NCBI GenBank assembly: GCA_020627685.1
Contig: JAHDGK010000023.1
Coordinates: forward strand, 20,758-73,889
Direction of reading: 5' to 3'
Origin: Granulosicoccus sp.
GTDB lineage: Bacteria > Pseudomonadota > Gammaproteobacteria > Granulosicoccales > Granulosicoccaceae
Length of the DNA stretch: 53,132 bases
Below, piece after piece: positions 36,292-46,479 of this stretch. Each line of letters begins with the position of its first letter. Position 1 is the stretch's first letter. The notes under the pieces are model-generated. The model saw nothing but the letters and a program-made list of their open reading frames with translations. It did no database searches and was not told the DNA's origin. The position numbers were made by a program, and so were the translations under genes.

Positions 36292-37089
36292 TTAGAGAAA
36301 CACCCAAAGTAGCAAAGCACCCAGCAATAGCCGGTAAATAACAAACGGGGTCATACCCATCTTATTGATAAAAGCCAGAAAATAATGGATGCACACAAAA
36401 GCGCTGGCGGCTGCTATCGCAGTTCCCAGCGTCAGGGTTGTCCAGTCCACCGGCATCGTGCTTTCTACCAGATCTTTGGTTACGCCCAATCCTGAGAGCA
36501 CAATGATTGGAATGGATAACAGGAATGAATAACGCGCAGCAGCTTCGCGTGTCAGGCCCAATAACAAAGCTGCTGTAATGGTGATACCCGAACGCGAGGT
36601 ACCGGGTATCAAGGCCATGGCCTGAGCACCGCCAATAACAAGAAAATCTTGCCAGCTTAATGAATATTCATCGCGCACAAGCTTACTGCGACGATCGGCC
36701 AGCCAAAGCAACAAGCCAAATAAAATGGTGGTTACAGCAATTACCAAAGGTGAGCGTAAATGAACTTCTATGACATCTTTGAAGGCCAGCCCGACTAATC
36801 CTGCCGGAATTGTTCCCAGAATAACGCCCCAGGCTAGCCGGGCTTCAGGCGTCATTGTTCTCTTTGTCATGGATGCAACCCACGCCAGAAACAAACTAAT
36901 AATGTCTCGTCGAAAGTAGGCAACCACCGCCAGCAATGTACCCAGATGAACGGCGACATCAAAGGCGAGTCCCTGATCTGGCCATTCAAGCAGCCGGGGC
37001 ACCAGAATTAAATGAGCAGAACTGGAAACCGGTAAGAATTCAGTCAAGCCCTGTACTAGCGCCAGCCAGATGATATGAGTTAATTCCAT
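36292..37089 (-). CDS. uppP: Undecaprenyl-diphosphatase
   Basis: 265-residue membrane enzyme with eight segments that dephosphorylates undecaprenyl diphosphate for peptidoglycan and O-antigen lipid carrier recycling. The conserved active-site motifs are [10 protein letters not shown] near the N-terminus and [10 protein letters not shown] in the middle, with the invariant serine and arginine. Length and layout equal BacA/UppP. It ends 21 bases from the secreted-protein gene and lies 38 bases downstream of midA. Confidence 0.96.
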   Translation of the reverse strand: MELTHIIWLALVQGLTEFLPVSSSAHLILVPRLLEWPDQGLAFDVAVHLGTLLAVVAYFRRDIISLFLAWVASMTKRTMTPEARLAWGVILGTIPAGLVGLAFKDVIEVHLRSPLVIAVTTILFGLLLWLADRRSKLVRDEYSLSWQDFLVIGGAQAMALIPGTSRSGITITAALLLGLTREAAARYSFLLSIPIIVLSGLGVTKDLVESTMPVDWTTLTLGTAIAAASAFVCIHYFLAFINKMGMTPFVIYRLLLGALLLWVFL

Positions 37090-37127
37090 AATATAGAGCG
37101 TGTTGTCCTAAGTACTAAATTCGGTGA

Positions 37128-38318
37128 CTAAAGCCGGTAAGACAGATCTTGTGTATGAAAGCCCTGTAACGGCTCATCAAAGTTTTTACCCAAGGCCATC
37201 ACCTGAAACCTCTCACCCATCTCACCGGGCAAGGTTAGTGTCTTGACCACCTTTGATAAAGCGATACGGTCGGCTTCACCGGGTAATTCCTGGAGCTGTT
37301 CTTCCATCAGTGCCAAAAGCCCATTGTCCAATAAAAAGGCGGATTGGGATGCATATCCAAGTAGATCCAATCCGTTACCGACCCCTGCCTCAACGACCGC
37401 CGTGAAATCCACATGAGCCGTTATGTCCTGTAAGCCTGGCCACAAAAAGGGATCGGAATGCATCCGATGCCGGTAATAACAGGACAAGGTTCCTTCCTGC
37501 CGCTCCGGAGAATAGTATTCCTGGCGCGGGTAGCCATAGTCAGCTAACAACACCACCCCTGTCTGCAACACATCAGCAAGGCTTGCAACCCAGGGTTCAA
37601 GCAATAAGCAGACCTCGGAAGAATAGTTTTCCGCAAGCTCTCTGCCCAGATCTCGCTCAATGGCCGAAACGGCTGTTTGCAATGCGTTACTTGGCATATC
37701 GAACTGAGACTTCAGTTCGCCCGATACGTACTGCTGCTGAAGCCGCCCGCCGATGACTTTAAACCGCTCCACCGGCAACGCATCCATAACCTCATTAGCA
37801 ATGACGACACCTGTAAAGCTTGCAGGTAATTGATCTATCCAGTGAATCGCAGCAAACTGAGCTGCACTCAACCTTTGTTGTAAAAGACTGCGCTGGCGCT
37901 GCTGAAGCTCGGCACTAGGCTCTAAAATGGTGTAGTCAATGGGTTGCGATAGCGCCTCTAAAAAACCAGCCGCCAGCGCCCCACTGCCTGCACCTAATTC
38001 CAGAACACCGCCACCGGTTACCGCAAGAGCGCTCAATGCCTGATTAGCCAGTGTCGCACCGAACAGTGGCGACAGCTCCGGTGCTGTCACAAAATCGCCT
38101 TGAGCCCCGAATTTCGCTGCCCCTGCCATGTAATAACCCATTCCCGGCTGATATAAGGCCAGATTCATATAGTCCGCGAAGGACATAGACTCTGTCCGGT
38201 CAGCACATTGAGCCCGAATGAAACGTTCTAAAGACCGACTATGGGCTAAAGCATCGTCCGAAGGCGCTGGCAACGCGCTATCAATCCGCTCATTCACCGG
38301 GGCGAGTACCACGCTCAA
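37128..38318 (-). CDS. MidA/NDUFAF7-family SAM methyltransferase
   Basis: 396 residues, homolog of mitochondrial complex I assembly factor NDUFAF7 (MidA), a protein arginine methyltransferase. SAM motif LELGAGSGALAAG, the family strings MNLALYQPGMGYYM and FGAQGDFVTAPELSPLFG, ANEVMDALPVERF and LLADYGYPRQEYY are present. Start choice: TTG 38318, GTG 38312 or GTG 38297; the first gives a 29-base overlap with folB, the last one an 8-base overlap. The overlap implies coupled expression. Confidence 0.9.
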   Translation of the reverse strand: MSVVLAPVNERIDSALPAPSDDALAHSRSLERFIRAQCADRTESMSFADYMNLALYQPGMGYYMAGAAKFGAQGDFVTAPELSPLFGATLANQALSALAVTGGGVLELGAGSGALAAGFLEALSQPIDYTILEPSAELQQRQRSLLQQRLSAAQFAAIHWIDQLPASFTGVVIANEVMDALPVERFKVIGGRLQQQYVSGELKSQFDMPSNALQTAVSAIERDLGRELAENYSSEVCLLLEPWVASLADVLQTGVVLLADYGYPRQEYYSPERQEGTLSCYYRHRMHSDPFLWPGLQDITAHVDFTAVVEAGVGNGLDLLGYASQSAFLLDNGLLALMEEQLQELPGEADRIALSKVVKTLTLPGEMGERFQVMALGKNFDEPLQGFHTQDLSYRL

Positions 38319-38652
38319 TGATCACACCAACATCCGTATTTCCCGCAAGCGCATCCGGTTTATGTAGCGTCAACTTCACCCAGGCGACACCAAAATCTTC
38401 AGTAACTATCTCGCAAATTCGGGAGGCCATGGTCTCGATCAACTGGAACTCACTGTTTTCAATGAAGTTTGTCAGAGTGTCGGATAAGGTCTTGTAGTTG
38501 AGGGTGCTTTCCACATCCTCGGCTTTCGCAGCCTTCGCGATATCGGCAGACATTTCAAGGTCGATGATGACGCGCTGACGGGTGGTTCTCTCCCAATCGT
38601 ATATTCCGATAATGGTTTCGATTGATAATCCCGTGATGAAAATGCGGTCCAT
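38290..38652 (-). CDS. folB: Dihydroneopterin aldolase
   Basis: 120 residues, tunnelling-fold enzyme of folate synthesis that converts 7,8-dihydroneopterin to 6-hydroxymethyldihydropterin and glycolaldehyde. Family strings are DRIFITGLSIETIIGIYDWE, Y-K of NYKTLSD (53-59) and the catalytic lysine region LTLHKPDAL. ATG start with GGAA close upstream. It is the first gene of the folB-midA-uppP run on the minus strand. Confidence 0.93.
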   Translation of the reverse strand: MDRIFITGLSIETIIGIYDWERTTRQRVIIDLEMSADIAKAAKAEDVESTLNYKTLSDTLTNFIENSEFQLIETMASRICEIVTEDFGVAWVKLTLHKPDALAGNTDVGVIIERGTRPGE

Positions 38653-38698
38653 TTTGAGTTCCAGATTGCGGTTAGATGAAAATTGTGCCGATAACGGC

Positions 38699-38727
38699 TT
38701 GAGCCTTGGCTAGGAATTCGCTACACT
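38699..38727 (+). promoter_or_regulatory. Candidate sigma-70 promoter for rpmB-rpmG
   Basis: TTGAGC (38699-38704) and TACACT (38722-38727) with an exact 17-base spacer. Each hexamer matches four of six consensus bases. It is 46 bases upstream of the rpmB ATG in the gap between divergent folB and rpmB. Confidence 0.4.
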
Positions 38728-38772
38728 TCGCAGGCTAAACGTTGTACAAGTCCTAATTCGGAGTAGTTTCGC

Positions 38773-39009
38773 ATGTCCAGAGTGTGCCAGGTCACCGGCA
38801 AAGCCCCAATGTCAGGTAACAATGTGTCGCACGCCAAAAATCGGCGTAGACGTCGCTTTTTGCCCAATCTTCATACCCATCGTTTTTGGGTTGCGGCAGA
38901 GAAGCGTTTTGTATCCTTGCGAGTTTCCTCCAACGGAATGCGCATCATAGACAAGCGCGGCATTGATGTCGTCCTCGGCGAGCTTCGTGCTCGCGGTGAA
39001 AAAGTTTAA
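38773..39009 (+). CDS. rpmB: 50S ribosomal protein L28
   Basis: 78 residues, full length. Starts [28 protein letters not shown], the classic L28 opening with its basic stretch, and ends [16 protein letters not shown]. Ribosome site GGAG 9 bases before the ATG. It heads the conserved rpmB-rpmG pair; the stop is 15 bases before rpmG. Confidence 0.97.
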   Translation: MSRVCQVTGKAPMSGNNVSHAKNRRRRRFLPNLHTHRFWVAAEKRFVSLRVSSNGMRIIDKRGIDVVLGELRARGEKV

Positions 39010-39024
39010 ACGGAAAATTGAATC

Positions 39025-39180
39025 ATGCGAGATAAAATCAAACTCGTGTCTTCAGCAGGCACAGGGCATTTCTACACAACGTCCAAGAACAAGCGCACCA
39101 TGACTGGCAAGCTGGAAATGAAGAAATTCGATCCAGTTGTACGCAAGCACGTCATGTACAAGGAAGCCAAAATTAAATAA
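39025..39180 (+). CDS. rpmG: 50S ribosomal protein L33
   Basis: 51 residues, read directly: [19 protein letters not shown], then [19 protein letters not shown] and [12 protein letters not shown] before the TAA. It is the Cys-free (zinc-independent) form of L33. It follows rpmB as in most gammaproteobacteria and is followed by a strong terminator. Confidence 0.97.
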   Translation: MRDKIKLVSSAGTGHFYTTSKNKRTMTGKLEMKKFDPVVRKHVMYKEAKIK

Positions 39181-39207
39181 TTTTGTTCTTCATCAATTAG
39201 TGCGAAG

Positions 39208-39232
39208 AAGCCTGGCTAGTCCAGGCTTTTTT
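39208..39232 (+). terminator. Rho-independent terminator after rpmG
   Basis: Stem AAGCCTGG (39208-39215) with CCAGGCTT (39221-39228), loop CTAGT, perfect 8-bp pairing, overlapping a run of six T that ends at 39232. It lies 28 bases after the rpmG stop. Confidence 0.9.
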
Positions 39233-39354
39233 GTGTGTGGCGTAAATGCCCTGCCCGTTCAGGTTGGTCTCACTAGGCCGAACCAGCTAGGTTGATCCCG
39301 GTCAGGCAGGCAGACCAGGCCTTCGCGACCCGGCCCGGTGACTTTTACTCTCAA

Positions 39355-40542
39355 TCAGCCGTTGAAGGGCTTGAGCTCATAACCCCGTAGGCGTGCCGCG
39401 AATTCTTCAAGGCAATCGATTCCTGTGGCTTCCGCATGGTTGCACCAGTCCTGTAGCGATTTCAACAACGCATCCTGACTGGCACCGGCTTTATGCCAGA
39501 TCGCCTGCAACTGGTTCTGCAGCTCGTAGACCGTTTGCAGACTCTCACTGGCGGCCAATGCCGCAGCAACTCTGGCTCGACCCGTCTCATCCAGCAAATG
39601 TTCAACTTTTAGAACATCACGAGCCGCCTCTCTTAGCGTCTGCCGATGTTCAGTAGCAGCTTTAAGCTCGGTGGCATGAATGGGTTTAACCACCTTGCGA
39701 GCGTAGCTTTCCATAACGTGCAGACGGCTGGAAATAATGGCTTTTACCGTGTCGATATCCATCACCGTTTTATTGGCATCAAACTGCGGTCTTGGAGCAA
39801 CCCGCCGAATCCGCGCAAGCTTCAGTGCGCTGAATAAACGCAAATACACCCAGCCCAAGTCAAGTTCCCAGCGGCGCAAGGAAAATCTCGCTGACGATGG
39901 ATAAGCATGATGATTATTGTGCAGCTCCTCACCACAGATAATGGCTGCTATGGGCGTGATGTTAGTGGCAGCATCGTCTGTCTCAAAATTCCGATATCCC
40001 CAGAAGTGCGCCAACCCGTTAATGACGCCAGCAGCGAGAACGGGAATACACAGCATCTGGATAGCAAATACGGCAATGCCGGCCAATCCGAACAGCAAAA
40101 ACTCAACGACCGCCAGAATGGCCACACCCAGCGTGTTATAGCGGGAGTAGAGATTTCTCTCTATCCAATCATCTGGTGTACCTCGGCCAAACTGCTCGAG
40201 TATGTCCTTGTCGGCAGCCGCCTCACGATACAGCTCGGCCCCTTCCAGCAACACTTTGCGGATGCCGTAAACCTGCGGGCTGTGCGGATCTTCCGGGCCT
40301 TCGCACCTGGCATGATGCTTTCGATGAACGGACACCCACTCTTTGGTGATCATACCTGTGGTCAGCCACAACCAGAATCTAAAGAAGTGCTGGAGTATCG
40401 GATGAAGGTCAACCGATCGGTGGGCCTGGCTTCTGTGCAGGAATATAGTGACTGATAGCAACGTAATGTGACAGCTAACGGCAGTCCAGAACACCAGAGT
40501 CCAAACCGAAACATCCCAAAAACCTAGAAGGAACAAACTCAA
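39355..40542 (-). CDS. Acyl-CoA/acyl-lipid delta-9-type desaturase with C-terminal extension
   Basis: 395 residues. Three histidine boxes of the membrane di-iron desaturases: H36-RSQA-H41, H73-RK-HH (76-77), H208-NN-HH (211-212). About four membrane segments surround them. The family core ends near residue 260; a further 130-residue, mostly helical, charged tail (RLHVMESYARKVVKPIHA onward) follows. TTG starts at 40542 or 40536 are possible; the latter sits at a better distance from GAGG. It introduces double bonds into fatty acids, presumably to adjust membrane fluidity. Confidence 0.88.
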   Translation of the reverse strand: MSLFLLGFWDVSVWTLVFWTAVSCHITLLSVTIFLHRSQAHRSVDLHPILQHFFRFWLWLTTGMITKEWVSVHRKHHARCEGPEDPHSPQVYGIRKVLLEGAELYREAAADKDILEQFGRGTPDDWIERNLYSRYNTLGVAILAVVEFLLFGLAGIAVFAIQMLCIPVLAAGVINGLAHFWGYRNFETDDAATNITPIAAIICGEELHNNHHAYPSSARFSLRRWELDLGWVYLRLFSALKLARIRRVAPRPQFDANKTVMDIDTVKAIISSRLHVMESYARKVVKPIHATELKAATEHRQTLREAARDVLKVEHLLDETGRARVAAALAASESLQTVYELQNQLQAIWHKAGASQDALLKSLQDWCNHAEATGIDCLEEFAARLRGYELKPFNG

Positions 40543-40702
40543 TACCTCTTAACCATTGTGTAATGTGAGTACCATACACAATGCGCTGGGCATTGTGGCA
40601 ATCCCGATGGAATCCTCACGCTTTAATCAAGACCTTGGCAAAGCTGCTCTATACTCCCTTGAGTCTTAATTTACGTGCAACAACTCTTAAACCTAGCCCG
40701 CC

Positions 40703-41434
40703 ATGGCCGCTGTGCTCGATAACAACAAAGAATCGACCAACTTTGCGCTGCAAGCGGCATCGTTAAACAAACGACTCAGCGCGAATGCTGCTGTGTCCAA
40801 TATTTCTCTAAACCTTCAGCGCGGTGAGGTGCTGGGGCTGCTGGGTTTAAACGGCGCCGGCAAAACGACAACACTGCGTATGCTCAGCGGCGTTTTGGTT
40901 CCGGACTCAGGCACAGTATCCATCGACGGTTTTTCTCTGTCAGACCAACCACTGCAGGCGCGTTCGCGCTTGGGTTATCTGCCAGATCAGCCCCCGCTCT
41001 ATGACGATTTAAGAGTCAATGAATATTTGATTCTTGCAGGCAAAATTCGCGGATTGCGTGGCAAGCAATTGCAAGAACGCCAATCAACGGTAATTGAGCA
41101 ATGCATGCTCGGGCCGGTCGTTGGCAAACATATCGGCGCCTTGTCAAAAGGATACAAACAGAGAGTGGGGCTGGCGCAGGCATTAATTCATGAACCAGCG
41201 CTGCTGCTTCTTGACGAACCGAGTAATGGATTGGACCCACAACAACTAGAGGGCATGCGCACGCTCATTTCCGACGTAGCAGTCACCTCGGCCGTCATTC
41301 TTTCCACTCATCTACTGAGCGAAGCACAAGCAATATGCAATCGCGTGGCAATCATCCACGAAGGCCATCTCGTAACAGATCAGGCATCAACCGGCGAAGA
41401 CCTTGAACGTATCTTCCAAGGAGCCATTCAATGA
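40703..41434 (+). CDS. ABC transporter ATP-binding protein (GldA/NosF-like)
   Basis: 243 residues. Walker A GLNGAGKTT, signature LSKGYKQR, Walker B LLLLDEPSNGLDP and the H-loop STHLLSE are all present, so it should hydrolyse ATP. Single ATPase subunit of the ABC-2/GldA type. It overlaps the permease gene by 4 bases. The start has a weak ribosome site. First gene of a four-gene operon. Confidence 0.93.
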   Translation: MAAVLDNNKESTNFALQAASLNKRLSANAAVSNISLNLQRGEVLGLLGLNGAGKTTTLRMLSGVLVPDSGTVSIDGFSLSDQPLQARSRLGYLPDQPPLYDDLRVNEYLILAGKIRGLRGKQLQERQSTVIEQCMLGPVVGKHIGALSKGYKQRVGLAQALIHEPALLLLDEPSNGLDPQQLEGMRTLISDVAVTSAVILSTHLLSEAQAICNRVAIIHEGHLVTDQASTGEDLERIFQGAIQ

Positions 41435-42183
41435 TCACCACCATCGCGCACCTTGAGAGCCGGCGGCTTCTTCGAAACATGCAAACCTGGGTAATGGTGG
41501 CAATCATGGCCGCATTATTCGGTTACCTATTTTTAAAACAACTGGAGTCATTCCTGGTTGTTCAGGAAACACTCGCTGCACAGGACCACCCTATTGGTTT
41601 GAGTGGTTTTATGAGCGTGCGGTATCTAGAACCTTTATGTTTGGCATTTACCTTAGTGGCACCGCTTTTTGCCATGCGAAGTTTCAGTGAAGAATATCGA
41701 CAACAGACATTCGCGCTCTGGCAGTCCTCCCCAGTCAGTGCCAGTGCTTTGGTTACCGGAAAATTTCTAGGTGTGTTTACGGTCCTGGCAATGCTTATCG
41801 CGCTTGCTTGCGGCATGCTTTTTATCATGAAGTTTTATGTGGCCATCGACATACCCCTCATGCTAAGCGCAGCTCTGGGGCTCATTTTATGTACGGCAAC
41901 CTGCACAGCATGCGGCATCTATTTTTCCACTCTGACTCATAACAGCCTCATAGCGATAGTCGCAAGCTTGGCGCTGTTGCTGTTCTCGTGGCTCCTCGGC
42001 AGTGCCAATTTCGCATCCCTACCGGTGCAGTTTCTAAAAGACTTATCTATTGCGAATCATCTACACGGCTTTTTCCAGGGCTACATTCAAACGAAGGACA
42101 TTGCTTTCTTCGTACTTTCTATAGCTCTTTTCCTGGGATTAAGCATTATCAAGATTGACGCCCTACGGCATACGGGTCAGTAG
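41431..42183 (+). CDS. ABC-2 permease, GldF-like
   Basis: 250 residues with six membrane segments. Family strings are FALWQSSPVSASALVTGKFLGVF at about residues 88-110, which matches GldF and NosY-type permeases. It should form the membrane pore for the ATPase encoded just before. Its stop is one base before the ATG of the GldG-like gene. Confidence 0.88.
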   Translation: MITTIAHLESRRLLRNMQTWVMVAIMAALFGYLFLKQLESFLVVQETLAAQDHPIGLSGFMSVRYLEPLCLAFTLVAPLFAMRSFSEEYRQQTFALWQSSPVSASALVTGKFLGVFTVLAMLIALACGMLFIMKFYVAIDIPLMLSAALGLILCTATCTACGIYFSTLTHNSLIAIVASLALLLFSWLLGSANFASLPVQFLKDLSIANHLHGFFQGYIQTKDIAFFVLSIALFLGLSIIKIDALRHTGQ

Positions 42184-42184
42184 C

Positions 42185-43519
42185 ATGAGTACAAAGCGCA
42201 CTCATCTGATTTTATCGGCATTGCTCGTCGGCATAACGCTCTGTTTAGGATGGCTGAGCCAGCGCTACAGCTCGGCATTGGATCTGACTGCCAACGGCAG
42301 ACACAGCTTGAGTCAAAGCAGCAAAAGTGTGCTCGCAGCGCTTAAGGATCCAATTGAAATCATTGCAGTCGTTGGACCGGACGCACAACAACGCAGCGCT
42401 ATTACAGAACTTATATCCAGGCTTCAATCTGAAAAACCGGATATTACGCTTGAGTTCATCAACCCGGAAACCAACCCGGCAGCTGTGCGCGAACTGCAAG
42501 CCGAGAACGGCGGTTCACTCATTTTGAAAAGCGGTGGTCGAGAGAGCCGTTTAAAAAGTTTGTCTGAGCGAAGCTTAAGTAACGGGCTGCGCCAACTGAA
42601 TCGTGATCAGGATCAACGCATTGCATTTATCACCGGGCATGAGGAACGAAGCCCAACCAACATCAGCAATTTTGACTGGAGTACGGTGGCAAATAGACTC
42701 GCAGCGATCGGCTTGGTTAGCAACGAGCATAGCCTGGTCAGCGACCCCGTACTAGGCGATGATATTGATTTAGTCGTAATAGCAGCGCCACGTCGTCCCT
42801 ACTTCCCCGGCGAGATAGCGAGCCTGAACAGTTACCTGGCTCAAGGTGGCAACCTATTGTGGTTAAGCGAACTCGATGAAGGTCCGTCAAGCGGTCCGAA
42901 CCTTCAGTTTCTAGGAGATTATCTGGGCGTTGACACACTGCCTGGAAAGGTCATGGATAAAGATAGCAGCCTAGTGCTAGCAGACTCTCCAGGCTTCGTT
43001 CTCTTAACCCGTTTTCCCAACCACCCTGTTAACAGCTTGTTGAATAATCCGGTATTACTGCCACAAGCCTCGGCTCTTGCAGTCACGCCACTTGCAGGCC
43101 AAACCATGTTACCGCTGCTACAAACAACAGAGACCAGCTGGACAGAACTGGGGGAACTTTCAGGTGCTGTATCGTTTAATGAAAACAGCGGAGAAATCGC
43201 TGGACCACTACTCCTGGGTGTGAGCATTGAACGTCAGACTCCTGCTGGCACACAACGCATAGCTGTGATTGGTGATGCTGATTTCGCCTCTTCGCAATTT
43301 GTCGACAACGGTGATAATCAAGTGTTTACTGAAGGCTTGATGCTGTGGTTAACCGGTGAGTCCGACTCCTTGGAGTTCATCACTCAATCAGCCCCTGACA
43401 CGGCACTGACTCTGGACAACCGTTCAATTATTACCCTAAGCGGTGTTTACCTGGCAGGTATACCCTTGCTACTTCTGCTCATAGGCATTGTTGTTCGTTG
43501 GCGCAATCGCAAAGTATGA
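42185..43519 (+). CDS. GldG-like auxiliary ABC-transport protein
   Basis: 444 residues from ATG 42185 (a longer frame from 42155 overlaps the permease). N-terminal signal anchor (residues 7-25), then an extracytoplasmic domain with LDLTANGRHSLSQSSKSVLAALKDPIEI and RIAFITGHEERSP, typical of GldG/DUF4350-type proteins, and a C-terminal membrane segment (about 424-440). In Flavobacterium GldG works with GldA and GldF in gliding, but in proteobacteria the substrate is unknown. Overlaps the next gene by 4 bases (ATGA). Confidence 0.85.
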   Translation: MSTKRTHLILSALLVGITLCLGWLSQRYSSALDLTANGRHSLSQSSKSVLAALKDPIEIIAVVGPDAQQRSAITELISRLQSEKPDITLEFINPETNPAAVRELQAENGGSLILKSGGRESRLKSLSERSLSNGLRQLNRDQDQRIAFITGHEERSPTNISNFDWSTVANRLAAIGLVSNEHSLVSDPVLGDDIDLVVIAAPRRPYFPGEIASLNSYLAQGGNLLWLSELDEGPSSGPNLQFLGDYLGVDTLPGKVMDKDSSLVLADSPGFVLLTRFPNHPVNSLLNNPVLLPQASALAVTPLAGQTMLPLLQTTETSWTELGELSGAVSFNENSGEIAGPLLLGVSIERQTPAGTQRIAVIGDADFASSQFVDNGDNQVFTEGLMLWLTGESDSLEFITQSAPDTALTLDNRSIITLSGVYLAGIPLLLLLIGIVVRWRNRKV

Positions 43520-44292
43520 CTACTCACCAGAGCAAGCTTCAGCGTACTGTTTTTGTAGCCGGATTACTGTTCATCGCCCTACTCGGGATCATCGCCCTAA
43601 TTCTATGGACTGAGAAATCAAACAAACCCATAGTCGTTGAGAAAAAAGCCTTGCGGACCGTTGCCATACAGCGTCCGGGATATGCCGATATTGCGTTGGA
43701 GTATAAGCAATCACAGTGGCAGTTGACCTCACCGTGCCAGGCTGTTGCAAACCCACAACGTATCCAGGCCTTTGAACAGCTTCTAACTCCGGCAACACAC
43801 CATTACGATGCCAGCGAGGTTGACCTGGCAGCGGCAGGCTTATTGGATCCTCTAGCAATCATCACCATCAATGGATCCGCATTAAAAGTCGGCGAAACTG
43901 ATTTATCCGGTGATAGAAGATACATCCAACGCGGCACAGACGTTGAGTTCGCTCCGGAATGGATTTTGTCATTGGTACAAGGCGGGACGTCTGCTTTTGC
44001 AAATCTGAGTGTTTTCCCGGATGCTTTGACATCAATGAGCACAGGAAGTATCAACACAAACGCGTCGACATCTGAGTTACAGCAATGGCAAGCACTAACC
44101 GCCAACCAAGTCATTGCCTGGCCTTTAAAAGACAACGTTCCCGAACTCGTTCAACGCTATTCAATTGACTTTAAAAGCCCAACCGAGAGTGGGCAGATGG
44201 TAGTCCACGAATACGAAGCTTTTAGCGCTGTTGTAAAATCTGATAAGCATTGCGCCTACATCGTCAGTAACGCAGCATTACCCTCTACGTAA
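43516..44292 (+). CDS. DUF4340-like membrane-anchored protein
   Basis: About 258 residues. One N-terminal membrane segment (13-35) followed by an extracytoplasmic region with WQLTSPCQAVANPQRIQAF, LLDPLAIITINGSALKVGETDLSGDRRYIQR, the pattern of DUF4340 proteins that often follow GldG. ATG at 43516 overlaps the GldG-like stop; a reading from 43498 is also open. It completes the ABC operon; a role in capturing or presenting the exported substrate is inferred. Confidence 0.75.
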   Translation: MTTHQSKLQRTVFVAGLLFIALLGIIALILWTEKSNKPIVVEKKALRTVAIQRPGYADIALEYKQSQWQLTSPCQAVANPQRIQAFEQLLTPATHHYDASEVDLAAAGLLDPLAIITINGSALKVGETDLSGDRRYIQRGTDVEFAPEWILSLVQGGTSAFANLSVFPDALTSMSTGSINTNASTSELQQWQALTANQVIAWPLKDNVPELVQRYSIDFKSPTESGQMVVHEYEAFSAVVKSDKHCAYIVSNAALPST

Positions 44293-44331
44293 CGACTAAA
44301 CCAGTGACTTTAATGACTGCATCAATCGTCC

Positions 44332-45144
44332 ATGCCTGAGTTACCGGAAGTTGAAACGACACGACTGGGCATAGAGCCCCACCTGGTCGGATATAAAATA
44401 AAATGCATTCGTATCCACAATGCAAGCTTACGCTGGCCCATACCCGACACTATCAATCAACTCAATGATGCAAACGTCATATCAGTCGGGCGTCGTGGTA
44501 AGTATTTACTGGTGAATGTTGCGGCCGGCACTGCCATCATTCATCTGGGTATGTCCGGAAGCCTGCGACTAAGCCAGCCAAATGAGGTGCTGCGTAAACA
44601 CGATCACGTAGAAATTGTCATAGAAACCGGACAAATATTGCGCTACCACGACCCGAGACGATTCGGCTGCGTGCTTTGGCAGGGAGCAGACGAACCCACC
44701 CACAGCTTGCTGGCTAAGCTCGGTCCCGAACCCTTATCAGATGCGTTCGATTCAGATCATTTATTTAAAGCTACCCGCAACCGCCAGGTGGCTATTAAAA
44801 ATTTAATCATGAACAGCGAGGTGGTGGTTGGTGTGGGAAATATCTACGCTAGTGAATCTCTGTTTATGGCCGGTATCAGACCGGGGCGCGCTGCCAAGCG
44901 TGTTACCAAAAACGAGTCCAGCAGACTAGTGGACACCATAAAACAGGTTCTTCAGCGCTCTATTACCCAGGGTGGTACAACCCTCAGAGACTTCGTCAAT
45001 AGCGACGGCAACCCAGGGTATTTCGCGCAGCAGCTACAAGTGTATGGAAGAACAGACGAACCATGCCGGGTATGCGAAACACCCATCAGCCAAAAGACAA
45101 TTGGCCAGAGATCAACGTTCTATTGCAAGCTTTGCCAGCGCTAA
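44332..45144 (+). CDS. mutM: Formamidopyrimidine-DNA glycosylase (Fpg/MutM)
   Basis: 270 residues. P2-E3 N-terminus ([10 protein letters not shown]) that supplies the proline nucleophile, the H2TH region with [12 protein letters not shown], and a C-terminal four-cysteine zinc finger (CRVC ... CKLC) with the GRTDEPC string. Removes 8-oxoguanine and FapyG from DNA and cleaves the strand by beta-delta elimination. ATG start with no strong ribosome site. It is convergent with the GGCT gene by 11 bases. Confidence 0.97.
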   Translation: MPELPEVETTRLGIEPHLVGYKIKCIRIHNASLRWPIPDTINQLNDANVISVGRRGKYLLVNVAAGTAIIHLGMSGSLRLSQPNEVLRKHDHVEIVIETGQILRYHDPRRFGCVLWQGADEPTHSLLAKLGPEPLSDAFDSDHLFKATRNRQVAIKNLIMNSEVVVGVGNIYASESLFMAGIRPGRAAKRVTKNESSRLVDTIKQVLQRSITQGGTTLRDFVNSDGNPGYFAQQLQVYGRTDEPCRVCETPISQKTIGQRSTFYCKLCQR

Positions 45145-45155
45145 TAGCCGTTTAA

Positions 45156-45883
<728 letters not shown>

Positions 45884-45891
45884 TTATTCCT

Positions 45892-46380
45892 TCAAACGTC
45901 TTTTTTATGGTGACGCGCAAAAGCGTCAATAACAAGCGGGTGCACAAACTCTGTGACATCTCCGTGCAACTTAGCGATCTCCCTAACAATGCTGGACGAA
46001 AGAAAGGTGTATTGCTGCGAAGCGGCTATAAACACGGTTTCGATGTCCGGAGACAAGTGGCGATTCACGCCCGCTATTTGAACTTCGTATTCAAAGTCTG
46101 AAATTGCCCGTAAACCTCTGACAATTACTTTACTGTTTGCTTGAGCCGCATATTCCACCAGCAGTCCATCAAACGACTGCACAGTGACGTTGTCCAAATC
46201 AGACAATATTTCCGTCGCCATGCTGACCCGTTCATCAAGCGAGAAAAAAGGGTTTTTAGAGGTGCTTCCTGCCACCGCAACGATGACATCGTCAAACATG
46301 CTGCTTGCACGTTTGGCGACATCCATATGCCCCACTGTCATGGGATCAAATGTTCCTGGATATATGGCAGTAACTCGCAT
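45892..46380 (-). CDS. coaD: Phosphopantetheine adenylyltransferase
   Basis: 162 residues. T-F-D-P-M-T-V-G-H motif near the N-terminus, and the SSSIVREIAKLHG C-terminal motif, typical of CoaD, which joins ATP and 4'-phosphopantetheine to give dephospho-CoA. The ATG at 46380 is preferred: GAGGGGG precedes it by 7 bases, and a TTG one codon earlier is not needed. rsmD lies upstream, as in many bacteria. Confidence 0.96.
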   Translation of the reverse strand: MRVTAIYPGTFDPMTVGHMDVAKRASSMFDDVIVAVAGSTSKNPFFSLDERVSMATEILSDLDNVTVQSFDGLLVEYAAQANSKVIVRGLRAISDFEYEVQIAGVNRHLSPDIETVFIAASQQYTFLSSSIVREIAKLHGDVTEFVHPLVIDAFARHHKKDV

Positions 46381-46479
46381 CAAGGTGCCCCCTCATAGCT
46401 GAAGTCGGAGTTTGGGGGAAAAGCCGCGGCGGTGCAACACAGCTGCACAACGAACATCTGAAGTGTTATCAATATCACT

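Noticed and set aside
39241-39354. GC-rich stretch between the rpmG terminator and the desaturase gene
   Set aside because: It holds no open frame with a start, no strong hairpin and no repeat.
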